Source: Prochlorococcus sp. AG-409-A10
GTDB taxonomy: Bacteria > Cyanobacteriota > Cyanobacteriia > PCC-6307 > Cyanobiaceae
Assembly: GCA_003216175.1 (NCBI GenBank)
Contig: QCJG01000005.1
Span: forward strand, 43,142-107,141
Reading direction: 5' to 3'
DNA: 64,000 bases
Shown here: positions 33,393 to 42,391 of the stretch, in pieces
How positions within the stretch are numbered: the stretch's first letter is position 1
Layout of the letters: every line of letters starts with the position of its first letter
Translations under genes and position numbers: made by a program
Notes under the pieces: generated by a model
Database searches by the model: none
What the model saw: the letters and a program-made list of their open reading frames with translations, nothing else
What the model was told of the DNA's origin: nothing

Positions 33393-33666
33393 CCAACTAA
33401 GATTGTAGCCCCTGATAGCTGCTAAGAAAATATAAATTCCCTAAAGCTTGACTCAATAATGCTCAAATTGAATCATTTAGAGCATTTTGTCACTCGCCAT
33501 ATCACAAAACAAATTTCTTGAACAGCCAAGACAGAAATCAGGGATATTAAAAAACCGCGTTTAAATAGGAAAATAAAAAATGCTTATATTTGATAGATCA
33601 ACTCAGTAAAAGATGGGGCAAACCTATTTTAAGGACTAAGCGACCTAGATAAGCTAGAAAAGGGAA

Positions 33667-33798
33667 ATGAAACGTTTACTACTTGCACCGCTGCTTATCG
33701 CACTCGCTACACTTGGCCATGCTTTGAATGATTGCAATAACTGGATCGAGGGGACAGATGACCTAGTGCTTCAATGCACTAGGTACAAAATTTCATAA
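33667..33798 (+). CDS. Candidate 43-aa secreted peptide
   Basis: ATG at 33667, a purine-rich stretch AAAAGGGAA just before it. The frame begins MKRLLLAPLLIALATLGHAL, a clear signal peptide, then a short Cys-containing mature part (NDCNNWIEG... CTRYKIS) and a stop at 33798. The second half overlaps a tRNA-Pro-like hairpin, so part of this frame is built from tRNA debris. Small secreted proteins of this type are common in picocyanobacteria; function unknown. Confidence 0.4.
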   Translation: MKRLLLAPLLIALATLGHALNDCNNWIEGTDDLVLQCTRYKIS

Positions 33799-33823
33799 CG
33801 CGGGTGCTAAGGGAGCACTAGGT
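33760..33823. repeat. Degenerate tRNA-Pro fragments in inverted orientation
   Basis: GACCTAGTGCT at 33760-33770 matches the variable-loop/anticodon-stem segment of tRNA-Pro in the orientation of the gene, and CCTAGTGC/GCACTAGG forms a perfect hairpin at 33762-33783. A second stretch at 33799-33823 (CGCGGGTGCT, then GGGAGCACTAGGT) matches the same region on the opposite strand with few differences. I read these as scars of older integration events. The remaining DNA of the 33393-33998 gap, outside the peptide ORF, shows nothing else. Confidence 0.55.
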
Positions 33824-33998
33824 TGTACAAATGAGACTGTGATAAAAGTCCCACCTCTCATTAAAATATCCCAGCCATCGCAATGAGCTTGATACAAACA
33901 ATTGAAATGAGTATCTATTTGATTTAACTTGTAGTTACTTAGGAAATCTGCCACAAATATTTCTATAATGAAAAATACAAGGTTATGATGAACTTAAA

Positions 33999-34622
33999 AT
34001 GAAGGGTTTTGGGAATCATCAAGGAAAGAAAGTAGATAAAAATAACAAAATTTTAAAGGAGAAACTTCTTAATAAAGCACTCAGTTACCATTCTCAAGGA
34101 AAGATTTCAGAGGCAGAAAAATATTACAATGATTTTATTGATAAAGGCTTTAAAGATCATAGAGTCTTTTATAATTATGGAATTATTTTAGGAAATCTAG
34201 GTAAATTAAAACAAGCAGAATTCTTATATTTAAGAGCAATAGAGATTAAGCCTAATTATGCTGAAGCATATTATAATTTAGGTAATACTCTTAGAGATCT
34301 TGGGAAATTTAAAGAAGCAGAATCATCATATTTAAGAACAATAGAGATTCAACCTAATAATGCAAAAGCTTATTTCGGCTTAGGAAATATATCAATGGCC
34401 CTAGGCCAATCAGAGAAGGCGATATTATCTATGAAAAAGTCTATTGAGATAGACGCAGATTATGCTGACCCTTATTTTAACTTAGGACATCTATTAAGAG
34501 AACAAGGAGATATAAAGCAATCTATTGAATGTTCAAAAAAATATATGTCTCTAAGGCCTTGGGCTGTAATGGGTTCATACAGTATCAATTACAGGATGAG
34601 ATCAAATTTAGCTCATGATTAA
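33999..34622 (+). CDS. TPR-repeat protein
   Basis: A 207-aa protein with about four clear tetratricopeptide repeats (for example YNLGNTLRDLGKFKEAESSY, then LGNISMALGQSEKAI) between residues 25 and 190, with spacing of 34. TPRs bind other proteins. Many marine picocyanobacteria have longer TPR-methyltransferase or TPR-glycosyltransferase proteins, and this may be a shortened relative because it stops soon after the last repeat (PWAVMGSYSINYRMR). Its 3' end overlaps the convergent SET-like gene by 38 bp. Confidence 0.75.
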   Translation: MKGFGNHQGKKVDKNNKILKEKLLNKALSYHSQGKISEAEKYYNDFIDKGFKDHRVFYNYGIILGNLGKLKQAEFLYLRAIEIKPNYAEAYYNLGNTLRDLGKFKEAESSYLRTIEIQPNNAKAYFGLGNISMALGQSEKAILSMKKSIEIDADYADPYFNLGHLLREQGDIKQSIECSKKYMSLRPWAVMGSYSINYRMRSNLAHD

Positions 34623-35589
34623 TTACTTTAATAAACATTTTAGATACTTTATCATCTAAATTGTTTATCTCTTTAATTATATTTTTCCTTATTAATACAT
34701 TTAATTCAATAATTTTTGATAACGTATCTTTTGGTATTTTATAATTTGATAATTGCTGCATAATCTGATCAAAATAATGAATTGGTAAACTTGTATAGTT
34801 TAAATCCGCAATAGGTATACCTTTTATATAGATATTATTATTAGATCTTTCTATTATTATTTTTTCATTATTAATATCCATACCTTTGCAATAGATTTGA
34901 ACATCTGAATCCTTTAATCTGATTAATAAAGGTAATGAAAAGACAATAGATTCATCAGAGAAAAATCCATATTTAAAAAAACGTTGGTGAGAACCCATGC
35001 TATTATAGGAAAATTTAATCTCACCTTTGATTGGTGGATAGTTAGGGGTACTTAAACCCTCTAAAGATCTAATAAAAGGCAATGATATTACATCATGATT
35101 AACTAACTCCCAAACAGGAGCAATTACTAACTTATTACTAAATACAACAGTTCTAGCTTGTAAAAATTGTTTCTTAATAACCTCTATCCATTTACCTTTA
35201 TGTCTTTCTTCTATATCAACTAATAAATATTCTCTAATTAATTTCTTCAAAGAGGAAGAGAATAGACTTAATCCATTTTCGAAGGCTTCGGTTTCTTCTT
35301 TTCCCCCTTCCCCCCAGGAGAAGTTATCTTGATAAAAATCAAAGAAATCTCTAATCTCTTGACTGTAGTTTTTGTCTTTTGTAAGTCTTAATTTATCTCC
35401 TTCCAAACAAATATCTTCTTTAATAAAAAGAAGATTTGATGGCACATGAATTCTCGAACGAAGATTAGAGTTAACAGAAAAAATACCTCTACCAAACGCC
35501 CCTTCTCGCTGGCATATATTTTCCGCTATTCCCCCAAGCCTAATGAATTTATTAAGCAATTCCTCCCATTTATCACTCATAAAATTCAT
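34585..35589 (-). CDS. SET-domain-like protein, possible lysine methyltransferase
   Basis: A 334-aa protein with GRGIFSVNSNLRS near residue 33, IHVPSNLLFI, and WELVNHD near residue 177, which fit the RG.f, vP..l and l-NH motifs of SET methyltransferases of the Rubisco-methyltransferase-like type. The C-terminal 100 residues are helical as in the substrate-binding lobe of those enzymes. This is motif-level evidence only. It is convergent with, and overlaps, the TPR gene, and such pairs suggest a TPR-bound substrate, but that is inference. Confidence 0.5.
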   Translation of the reverse strand: MNFMSDKWEELLNKFIRLGGIAENICQREGAFGRGIFSVNSNLRSRIHVPSNLLFIKEDICLEGDKLRLTKDKNYSQEIRDFFDFYQDNFSWGEGGKEETEAFENGLSLFSSSLKKLIREYLLVDIEERHKGKWIEVIKKQFLQARTVVFSNKLVIAPVWELVNHDVISLPFIRSLEGLSTPNYPPIKGEIKFSYNSMGSHQRFFKYGFFSDESIVFSLPLLIRLKDSDVQIYCKGMDINNEKIIIERSNNNIYIKGIPIADLNYTSLPIHYFDQIMQQLSNYKIPKDTLSKIIELNVLIRKNIIKEINNLDDKVSKMFIKVINHELNLISSCN

Positions 35590-35651
35590 TCTATTAATTT
35601 ATTCCTAATTATATAATTAATTTAAGGGCAAAAGGATCGAAGAGGGGCTAG

Positions 35652-35849
35652 TGGGTAGCAGATTATGCAGCAAAAGAAGGTATAGAAATCGGAGATATTC
35701 TTTTAGCCTTTAATGATACAGGGGGCAAAGGAATGAGCACCGATGAGATTTTTAAATTGTTTAAAGGTCAAGGATAAGGATCAAAAGTAATTCTTAGAGA
35801 AAAAGAAAATCTGAAAACAATAAATTTTAAAGCAAAGGTTCGCTATTAG
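35652..35849 (+). pseudogene. PDZ-domain pseudogene fragment
   Basis: The frame reads AAKEGIEIGDILLAFNDT, KGMSTDEIFKLFKGQG, then an in-frame TAA, then GSKVILREKENLKTI..., i.e. the second half of a PDZ domain of the CtpA/protease kind, interrupted by a stop and without a start or N-terminal part. A decayed remnant. Confidence 0.7.
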
Positions 35850-35951
35850 ATGCAAGAAATCTCTCAAAGCATCTTCGAGGCGAATGCTGTAATTTGTTCC
35901 TCGTCCAAGGTTTAAAGATAAGTCTTCTTGAATACCGATAAGCTATGAAAT

Positions 35952-35973
35952 AGTGCTAAAAAAGCACCCGCAC
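35952..35973 (-). repeat. Short tRNA-Pro-like fragment
   Basis: TAGTGCT then AAAGCACCCGC matches the anticodon arm of tRNA-Pro with the anticodon loop altered. Too short to be sure alone, but it lies 93 bp from a longer tRNA-Pro fragment and 2.6 kb from the intact gene. Confidence 0.4.
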
Positions 35974-36065
35974 AATAAGAAAACCATCGCTAAATGTCGC
36001 TAAATAGATTTCATATAATTATCAAAGTCATTGCCCTAAAGTTATTGTTGGATGTCAAAAGCTAA

Positions 36066-36105
36066 GCTCCCAAAGCAGCCGCACTACCAAGCTGCGCCAC
36101 GCCCC
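36066..36105 (-). repeat. 5' half of a tRNA-Pro gene (relic)
   Basis: These 40 bases match 38 of 40 positions of the 5' half of the intact tRNA-Pro gene (acceptor 5' strand, D arm, anticodon stem and loop). The 3' half is missing. It is in the same orientation as the intact gene, 2.7 kb further along, and is complementary in content to the 3' half left at 3677-3725. It marks an earlier or second boundary of integration. Confidence 0.85.
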
Positions 36106-36455
36106 TTAACTTAATAATCTTAATGGTTCAAAGGCGCTTAGTTACGTGGAATAAAAATTATTTCCAAATTCACGCTTGCTTAAAATATCTTCAATTAGAT
36201 TCTTTATATGCTTTGAGCCTAAAGGTCTAAAAACCAAGCATTGCTGGCAAACAATTAGGAATGATTCCTTAAGGGATCAGCTCAAATCAAGTGATAGAAA
36301 AGAAAAATCATCCCGCTTGAAAATTATATAAAGATATTTTTGACACTCAGCTATAGATTTGTGTTACTGAATATATATATTGAGTATAAGTCAAGGAACT
36401 CATGGGAAATCTTCCAAATAGCTAGGATAAAATTTATTCATAGCGAACCCTTCCT

Positions 36456-36617
36456 TTGACTCCTCATTTAGATCACCCTTTTTTAATATTGATTTGGCAC
36501 TTACTCGTTGGGTACCTTCTCACTGTTAGTTGTGACTGGAACTGGATTCCTTTAACTAAGGAGGAAAAAAAAAGAGGCCCATCTATTGATCAACTCAGAG
36601 GTAAAATATTTAACTAA
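36456..36617 (+). CDS. Candidate 53-aa small protein
   Basis: From a TTG at 36456 there are 53 codons (TPHLDHPFLILIWHLLVGYL... then KEEKKRGPSIDQLRG). One hydrophobic segment followed by a charged tail. A non-ATG start and no neighbour make it uncertain. Confidence 0.3.
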   Translation: MTPHLDHPFLILIWHLLVGYLLTVSCDWNWIPLTKEEKKRGPSIDQLRGKIFN

Positions 36618-36858
36618 AAATCAAAAGCTGAAAGCAACTAATTTGAAAGATAGCTATATATACACAAGAAGAATTTCATATTTTCTTCGGAAGTCGAAAA
36701 ATAAAATTGATAATCAAAAGCTACAGGCCTACTTAATTCACAATATATCTAGCTCAAATAAGTAGAAATTACAAAATTTTGGTTAACTCCCATTAAACAC
36801 CCACAACTACAAAAAATTTGTATTATCTTTTATTTTTCACCTGCGAGTACAAGGTCAA

Positions 36859-36975
36859 ATGGCTCAACGAATTAACGTTGCATTAAGTTCTATTCCCTCA
36901 GAGAGCAGGGATTTAGTTGAGTTTATTTTCTTTTGCGCTGTTGGTTTTACAGCAGGAAACTTAGGTTTGATATGA
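36859..36975 (+). CDS. Candidate 38-aa small protein
   Basis: ATG at 36859, reading MAQRINVALSSIPSESRDLV, then a hydrophobic helix FIFFCAVGFTAGNLGLI. An AAGGT stretch upstream may be a ribosome-binding site. Single-span, unknown. Confidence 0.4.
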   Translation: MAQRINVALSSIPSESRDLVEFIFFCAVGFTAGNLGLI

Positions 36976-37546
36976 CACTTACCTTTTAATACTATAAATT
37001 AAATAGAAGCTTTTCATCTTATGTCACGCTGATGAGCGCCTCAAAAATTTGATTAGTTCAAATCAAGTAAACATACATGTGGTTTTTATAATACATATTT
37101 ATATATAAATTAAAAAATCAAATTATATGTAAAAGAAACTTCTGAACTTAAAGCTAATGAATATAAAAACATATAACTTATACCTCATTTATATTACATG
37201 TGCATTATAAAATTAATAAGAAAATTACTACTGACTACAATCTCTTTTATGGATGTTATTGATAGTAAATTAAGAACAATAAATAGAAAAACCTTTTTGT
37301 TAATCTATCTTGGATCTAATTAAAGCCAGTTTTAATTTTGATTTTAAAATGCTTTCTTTCTAAAATTTCTATAGGATAATGTTACGGGATTATTTTATAT
37401 AGATAAAAATATTAGAGATAGAACTTTCATGTTTTCTTCGCGGAAAGGATAAAAATCTTTCATAATTAAATTTTGAGCTGGTCGGTGAAACTCATACCAA
37501 ATTTTGGTGATTTACTGCATGAGATCAAATTACCGTCAGCTGAGAA

Positions 37547-37864
37547 ATGTTTTATATTGAGGATGGGGATAAAAAGTTCATCAAAAAGTGGATAAAAAAT
37601 GGAGAGATCTCATGTGAGTTGGAAAGCTTTTTTGAATGGATTAACGTTAAGTAAAAACTTAAGAAAAAAGATCTAAATCACAAGGAAAGGGAACTTGCCG
37701 AAGAAATTAAAAAGAGATTTCCTGGAGACCAATGGCGAGTTACAAAAATTTTTAGTGATCACCAAAAAGTATCGATACTACAAAAATGCAATAGAAGACG
37801 TAAAAAACGTACTACTCCTCGAATGAAAGAACAAGCAATTATGACTATCTTCAGCCCAGACTAG
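37547..37864 (+). pseudogene. Interrupted ORF with in-frame stop
   Basis: An ATG at 37547 starts a frame of 35 codons (MFYIEDGDKKFIKKWIKNGE...), hits TAA at 37652-37654, and continues in the same frame for 69 codons (KLKKKDLNHKERELAEEIKK... FSPD) to TAG at 37864. Both parts have similar lysine/glutamate-rich, helical composition, so one gene broken by a point mutation is the simplest reading. Family not recognised. Confidence 0.5.
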
Positions 37865-37918
37865 AGCATAAATACCTAGCATGGTATAATTACCTACAAG
37901 AAAACCATTTAAAGCATC

Positions 37919-38011
37919 ATGATTGAAAAGTACCCTTTACTCCCTTTCATTATTTTTGCTGGAGCTTTAATCAGTACGGCAACAGTAGGCTTGCCCGTAT
38001 TTGCTGGATAA
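37919..38011 (+). CDS. Candidate 30-aa membrane peptide
   Basis: MIEKYPLLPFIIFAGALIST... is one hydrophobic helix with a charged N-terminus. Size resembles thylakoid small subunits, but no match to a known PSI/PSII or cytochrome b6f peptide. Confidence 0.4.
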   Translation: MIEKYPLLPFIIFAGALISTATVGLPVFAG

Positions 38012-38402
38012 TTTGAATATAAATTCAAATTACTTCAGTTCAAAATTCTTTAGCATCAGAATTAAATATAAAGAATAAAATTATTGATAAAAATTGTTTT
38101 AGGTATGATTAATAAAATTTTAAAAATGAATAAACAATTTAATTGTAATATTTTTTAAATAAATCCTCTTATTTATTTAAAATTGACGCCCAATAATTGA
38201 ACAAGAAATAAGAAGAATATAAAAATATTGAAAGGTAAACCCAGTTAAGCCATGCTGGTCTCTTATTGCCATTATTCATTGAATTTAATAAATCAATGTT
38301 CTATATTTATATTATACTTACTACATCTTATATTGACATAAAGCTTCTAAGGCTTAACCTTCATTCTAAAAATTAAAAATAATTACATAAGAAGGACTAT
38401 TT

Positions 38403-38903
38403 ATGAAAAGACAATACAAGTTTCTCGAAAAACACTTGGCAGAATTTAGCAAAACATATAGAAGTTTAGACGGTATCAAATGGTCTTTAAATTTTCCAGT
38501 TTTTCTCTTCGATAGAGATTGGTTCAGGCTAAAAAAAATCACCGTCTCAGATTTAGCGAAAGAACTTAAACCAGACAACTCACAAGAAGCCCCTGAACTA
38601 ATTCAATATCAACAATTACTCAAGGAAGGTCACGAACATTTACTTGCCATTCAGGAATGTTGGAATGAATTTGGAATTGAAGACTTTCATCGATCTCTTA
38701 GAAACTCGTCAGAATCGAAGAAAAAAGGAAATAACGGATGGACTTTTAAAAAATACGTTGAACTTCTAGTTAGATATAGAGAAATTATTGAGAATAAAGA
38801 AGTTCTCATACCAATTCTAATTTTAGGAAGAACACCAAAAGAAGATCATCAACTTGAATGGATAAGCTATTCATTCATTTCTGAACTTACTATCGCAGAT
38901 TAA
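38403..38903 (+). CDS. Hypothetical protein
   Basis: A 166-aa soluble, mostly helical protein (MKRQYKFLEKHLAEFSKTYR...). No motif recognised. Single-gene unit downstream of a 390-bp empty stretch. Real by length and codon pattern (A/T-rich third positions). Confidence 0.65.
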   Translation: MKRQYKFLEKHLAEFSKTYRSLDGIKWSLNFPVFLFDRDWFRLKKITVSDLAKELKPDNSQEAPELIQYQQLLKEGHEHLLAIQECWNEFGIEDFHRSLRNSSESKKKGNNGWTFKKYVELLVRYREIIENKEVLIPILILGRTPKEDHQLEWISYSFISELTIAD

Positions 38904-38934
38904 AACATATAAAAACGAATCTATTCCAAGTGTT

Positions 38935-39132
38935 TCAAGCAATAGTTAAATCGTCAGATCTAGTACCCCACTCAGTATCTTCTAGAAGATCAGAATAACC
39001 AGAAGCATTTACCAAGTTATATTTCTGAAATTTCCAATCTGAATCTTCAAGGTAATCTGAGTACTCGAATGTTTTGGCAAGAAGAGAAAATTCCTTACTA
39101 AAAGGGCACATAAATCTTATGTATTTTCCCAA
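38935..39132 (-). CDS. Small hypothetical protein with an internal repeat
   Basis: A 65-aa minus-strand frame with two copies of Y-S-D-x-L-E-D-x-(D/E)-W (YSDYLEDSDW and YSDLLEDTEW) about 22 residues apart. Internal duplication in the protein frame suggests it is real. Convergent with the preceding gene. Function unknown. Confidence 0.4.
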   Translation of the reverse strand: MGKYIRFMCPFSKEFSLLAKTFEYSDYLEDSDWKFQKYNLVNASGYSDLLEDTEWGTRSDDLTIA

Positions 39133-39274
39133 TCATTCACACTACTAAAGGTAAAAGCAACTAAAAATCATAATTCCTAAAGATTTAGATAGAGGAGTTC
39201 AGTTCCAAGAGATGATAGAAGTTCAAGGAAACAGCCGCCATGAGATATTCTACTAACAAAGATTTTAAATAATA

Positions 39275-39568
39275 ATGGGCTCAATCAGAAAGGTAAAAGA
39301 TGGAGAGTTTGATTTCGAAAACCTACCAGAAGGTGTTTATTTCTTCTCAGGTCAAGAGGGATTTGTGAAAATCGAAGTAGATAAAGATGGTCATCAAAAT
39401 TGGGATCTTCATAATTGGTTTGCCTCCTTAGATCCAGATAAAAATGAGGATCAACATCAAAAAACAATTGAAGACATCAAAAGAAGACTAAATGCAGATA
39501 CAGGAATAATTAATCCACCTAAAAATCTAGCAAAAAGAATTTTTACTAACCCTTTTAAAAACAAGTGA
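39275..39568 (+). CDS. Hypothetical soluble protein
   Basis: A 97-aa protein (MGSIRKVKDGEFDFENLPEG...) with a strand-rich first half and a charged second half. Not recognised. Convergent with the membrane protein at 39579-39920, with a 10-bp gap. Confidence 0.55.
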   Translation: MGSIRKVKDGEFDFENLPEGVYFFSGQEGFVKIEVDKDGHQNWDLHNWFASLDPDKNEDQHQKTIEDIKRRLNADTGIINPPKNLAKRIFTNPFKNK

Positions 39569-39578
39569 ACTAAAAAAC

Positions 39579-39920
39579 TTATTCAAAAAATAAAAAGATT
39601 TGATTTGCTGCTAAAATAATTATAGAATATCTTAGTAATGTACACCATGCATATAAATAAACACATTCATAATCTGACTTAGATATTTCTTCACCTTTTA
39701 ACCTTAACAAAAGATTAAAGCGATAATTTGAGTTATTTTTAATAGTGAAAACAACACATAATCCTAATAATAGCAATAAATTTGTGTTTATTAATAAAAT
39801 GAAAGCAACAATAAAAGAAATATTTGATATGAAATCAAAAAAAGGAATAAATGTAGCAGGTAAAACAAACAAATTAGATAAAATATAAACAAATCTGTTT
39901 TGATTAATCCAAGAAAACAT
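39579..39920 (-). CDS. Hypothetical membrane protein
   Basis: A 113-aa protein with three to four hydrophobic helices (LSNLFVLPATFIPFF, FIVAFILLINTNLLLLLGLC, YSIIILAANQIFLFF). No family recognised. Confidence 0.5.
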   Translation of the reverse strand: MFSWINQNRFVYILSNLFVLPATFIPFFDFISNISFIVAFILLINTNLLLLLGLCVVFTIKNNSNYRFNLLLRLKGEEISKSDYECVYLYAWCTLLRYSIIILAANQIFLFFE

Positions 39921-40181
39921 CTTTGAATAATATTCTAAATATTTATATCTTTAGCAAACAAACACAAATATGGCAATTGTTAAATCAAAATTTAATAAAA
40001 ATAAAACCTAAAAACTTAGAATTAATCTAATCAAAAGTAGTATAGATCTTTAGCATAAAAGTAATCCAAGTAAAGAGTCAAATTAATACTGCAATAATCT
40101 GAATTATGTTTATATATTTTTTTTTCATCCTGCAACATAGGATTTCAAAGAAGTTATCATTAAATAAATAGACCTAAAAAA

Positions 40182-40424
40182 ATGAGAATAGTTCTTTTCC
40201 TTTCTATATTTACATTAGCTATTTTCTTCATTGGGAAAAAGGTATTTTATTTTGCAAAAAGGAATCTTTTCAAAGATCAAGAAGCATGGTCTGGTAAAGA
40301 TATAACAATTAAATATAGAAACTCAAAAGAAATTGCAGAATCAAAGGGGATTGATAACTATTTAAAAATAATTGCTGATGAATCCAAAGTCTATTTAGAA
40401 GACCAGTCTAAGGAAGAGGAATAA
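40182..40424 (+). CDS. Small membrane-anchored protein
   Basis: An 80-aa protein with one N-terminal helix (MRIVLFLSIFTLAIFFIG) followed by a charged soluble part (IAESKGIDNYLKIIADE). May be a lysine-rich inner-membrane anchor. Unknown. Confidence 0.5.
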   Translation: MRIVLFLSIFTLAIFFIGKKVFYFAKRNLFKDQEAWSGKDITIKYRNSKEIAESKGIDNYLKIIADESKVYLEDQSKEEE

Positions 40425-40594
40425 TGAAAAATAGACAAACCAAAATAGAAAAAAGAAGAAAGCTAGAGATTGAATAGGTACAATTAATTCACACCTACAA
40501 TTAGAATGATCTTAACTGTTTAATAAAAATGCACTTTCAATTATTTTTAATAAATAATATATATTTTCTATTATTAAAAACTACTATACTTGAT

Positions 40595-40765
40595 ATGACT
40601 ATAAACAATCCACTTTTTATTTTTGCAGTAATAACAGTCATTTGGTTTATGCCAGGAATTATAGTTAGAAGGTATAACGAATTAAAGCAGTTAAAGAAAA
40701 AGAAAAAGAATCAAGCTGATGCTATTAAAAAACTATACCCTAATTCTAAAGATTTATCGGATTAA
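40595..40765 (+). CDS. Small membrane protein with basic tail
   Basis: From the ATG at 40595 the protein is 56 aa: a helix (LFIFAVITVIWFMPGIIV) then RRYNELKQLKKKKKNQ. A start 66 bp upstream would add a second hydrophobic stretch. This compact pattern is common in small picocyanobacterial proteins. Confidence 0.45.
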   Translation: MTINNPLFIFAVITVIWFMPGIIVRRYNELKQLKKKKKNQADAIKKLYPNSKDLSD

Positions 40766-40952
40766 TACTATTAAATAAATTTGCATTAATACACCTATCA
40801 AAAATTAATATATAAATATCAATTTATTTATTAATTTATTTATTTTAAAGAATTTAACTATTACTTTCTTCACAATAAGCATCAAATTTATACCTTATTG
40901 TATTAGTAGTAATATTTTAGATACAATAAGTTAGTATTACGAAAAAACTTTG

Positions 40953-41222
40953 ATGATAAAGAAACTGGTGCAATATGGTGGCTATTTACTAAGTGGAATA
41001 TTGATAGCATGGCTAATAAATCCAATAACAGCGCTAGCATTCCTTGAGATTTTTTTAAAAATGAGCTTATTAATATTTATTCCCATCGGAGGAGCTTATA
41101 TCCTAGACAAAATAATACTTTTAAAATATCAAAAGGCATGGAACATCCTTTTACCAACATGGATAATAATTAGTATATACTTTACTTTTAAGCTAGTTAA
41201 ATTAATAGAAAGACTTAATTAA
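40953..41222 (+). CDS. Hypothetical two- to three-helix membrane protein
   Basis: An 89-aa protein with hydrophobic helices (YLLSGILIAWLINPITALAF; LLIFIPIGGAYILD; ILLPTWIIISIYFTF). The ATG at 40953 is preferred over the TTG just before it. Family unknown. Confidence 0.5.
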   Translation: MIKKLVQYGGYLLSGILIAWLINPITALAFLEIFLKMSLLIFIPIGGAYILDKIILLKYQKAWNILLPTWIIISIYFTFKLVKLIERLN

Positions 41223-41249
41223 TTAAATATCAAATATTTTAGTTAAATT

Positions 41250-41456
41250 ATGTATAGAAAAATATTTCTACGAATTATTTTTCTATACAGCGTTAAGTCC
41301 TTTATGAATACCTTCACAACTCAATTCAAAAAGCTTAGAAAGCAAGACCTAATCATATGCTATCCAAACTACCCAGCATTTCTAGAAGTTAAATTATCTA
41401 GCCTTATCGAAAAAATTAATGCTTTATGGATAATGATTAATACAGTTGAAACTTGA
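41250..41456 (+). CDS. Small hypothetical protein
   Basis: A 68-aa frame, possibly shorter (start at 41304, MNTFTTQFKK). Basic, weakly hydrophobic. Poor support beyond frame length. Confidence 0.3.
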   Translation: MYRKIFLRIIFLYSVKSFMNTFTTQFKKLRKQDLIICYPNYPAFLEVKLSSLIEKINALWIMINTVET

Positions 41457-41461
41457 ACAAC

Positions 41462-41707
41462 ATGGTGCTCCCTTTTATTACTGCAATATTTTTCCCAGAT
41501 TATGGTTACCAAGGGATTCCTTGGGATTTATATTTACTTCATTTCTTCTTCTTTGCGATTGTGATTCCATTTCATGTAATTATTTTTGCTGCTCGTAGTG
41601 CTCAGAAGGTAAAGCCTAACGGAGTAAAGGACTGGCTCAAGTGGGAAAGCAATGCTAGTCAAGACGAATTAGCTTCAAGATTTCCAAACAATTTCCCTAC
41701 TGCTTAA
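41462..41707 (+). CDS. Small membrane protein with C-terminal soluble domain
   Basis: From the ATG at 41462 this is 81 aa: a helix pair (YLLHFFFFAIVIPFHVIIFA) then a conserved-looking acidic tail (NGVKDWLKWESNASQDELAS). I believe this belongs to a picocyanobacterial conserved family but cannot name it. Confidence 0.55.
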   Translation: MVLPFITAIFFPDYGYQGIPWDLYLLHFFFFAIVIPFHVIIFAARSAQKVKPNGVKDWLKWESNASQDELASRFPNNFPTA

Positions 41708-41811
41708 CTCTCCCTAAAGCCTTTTAAAAATGTCTGAATTTATCAAGGTGCTACAACTTCATTAAATTTGGGCAATTTTAGGTTTATATATATACCTGCA
41801 TCTAAAAAAAA

Positions 41812-41955
41812 ATGCTTCATTTGCCATTCTTAACCTTTGCTTTGGGAGGAGGTAGCCTCTCAGCAACAATTGTCGGTATTGTATCCCTTGTTCTTTTTGG
41901 ACTAGTTGGTGTAATTGCTGGTCCTAATCTATCTAAATTTGATTCAGACGCTTAG
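41812..41955 (+). CDS. 47-aa membrane peptide
   Basis: MLHLPFLTFALGGGSLSATI... has two short hydrophobic stretches rich in Gly and ends in PNLSKFDSDA. An ATG follows an A-run, and a terminator-like hairpin occurs about 100 bp downstream. Unknown, possibly thylakoid. Confidence 0.45.
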   Translation: MLHLPFLTFALGGGSLSATIVGIVSLVLFGLVGVIAGPNLSKFDSDA

Positions 41956-42053
41956 GAAGATAGCTGTTAGACAAAGATCTATTAGCCAAATTTCCTAACT
42001 AACAAATATTTTAGATTTTCATAAATCTATTTAGGGAATCAAACTTGTAATAA

Positions 42054-42107
42054 AAAGATCTAAATTCATCAGGTTTATAAAGCTTGTTGGATTTAGGTCT
42101 TTTTTTT
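42054..42107 (+). terminator. Probable terminator
   Basis: An imperfect inverted repeat (AGATCTAAAT and ATTTAGGTCT arms) followed by eight or more Ts on the plus strand. It fits the transcript of the 41812 peptide. The rest of 41956-42391 shows no gene. Confidence 0.45.
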
Positions 42108-42391
42108 AAATTAATTTAAATTACAAAAAAATTTCAAATACCATCGCTATAGACTTTACAACTATCTATAAAAATAAAATTCAAAGAGATCAAAAGACAA
42201 GAACATAGATAAGAAAAACTTATGTCTTATATGACCATTAGATATAATGCTTGATTAGTTGCTGCTCTGGCTTATACGTTGATATGTATAAGATTTACAA
42301 AGTTTTAGACAAATGGAAATGAACCCATACAAACCTTTCATACAATCTCTTAAAAAAATTTGCAGAACTTTCAAATAAAATTTAGGAGTTT

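Larger units (their letters stand above)
36106..38402. other. 2.3-kb gene-poor decayed region
   Basis: No long ORF. I find only three small candidate genes (36456-36617, 36859-36975, 37919-38011) and one interrupted frame (37547-37864). The rest is very A/T-rich DNA with many stops on both strands and no tRNA or recognisable RNA. It has the look of an old accessory zone next to a tRNA. Confidence 0.6.

Noticed and set aside
3700..33400. Insertion sequence or transposase as the mover of the defence genes
   Set aside because: No transposase-like protein and no terminal inverted repeats were seen; the tRNA att repeats and integrase explain the borders.
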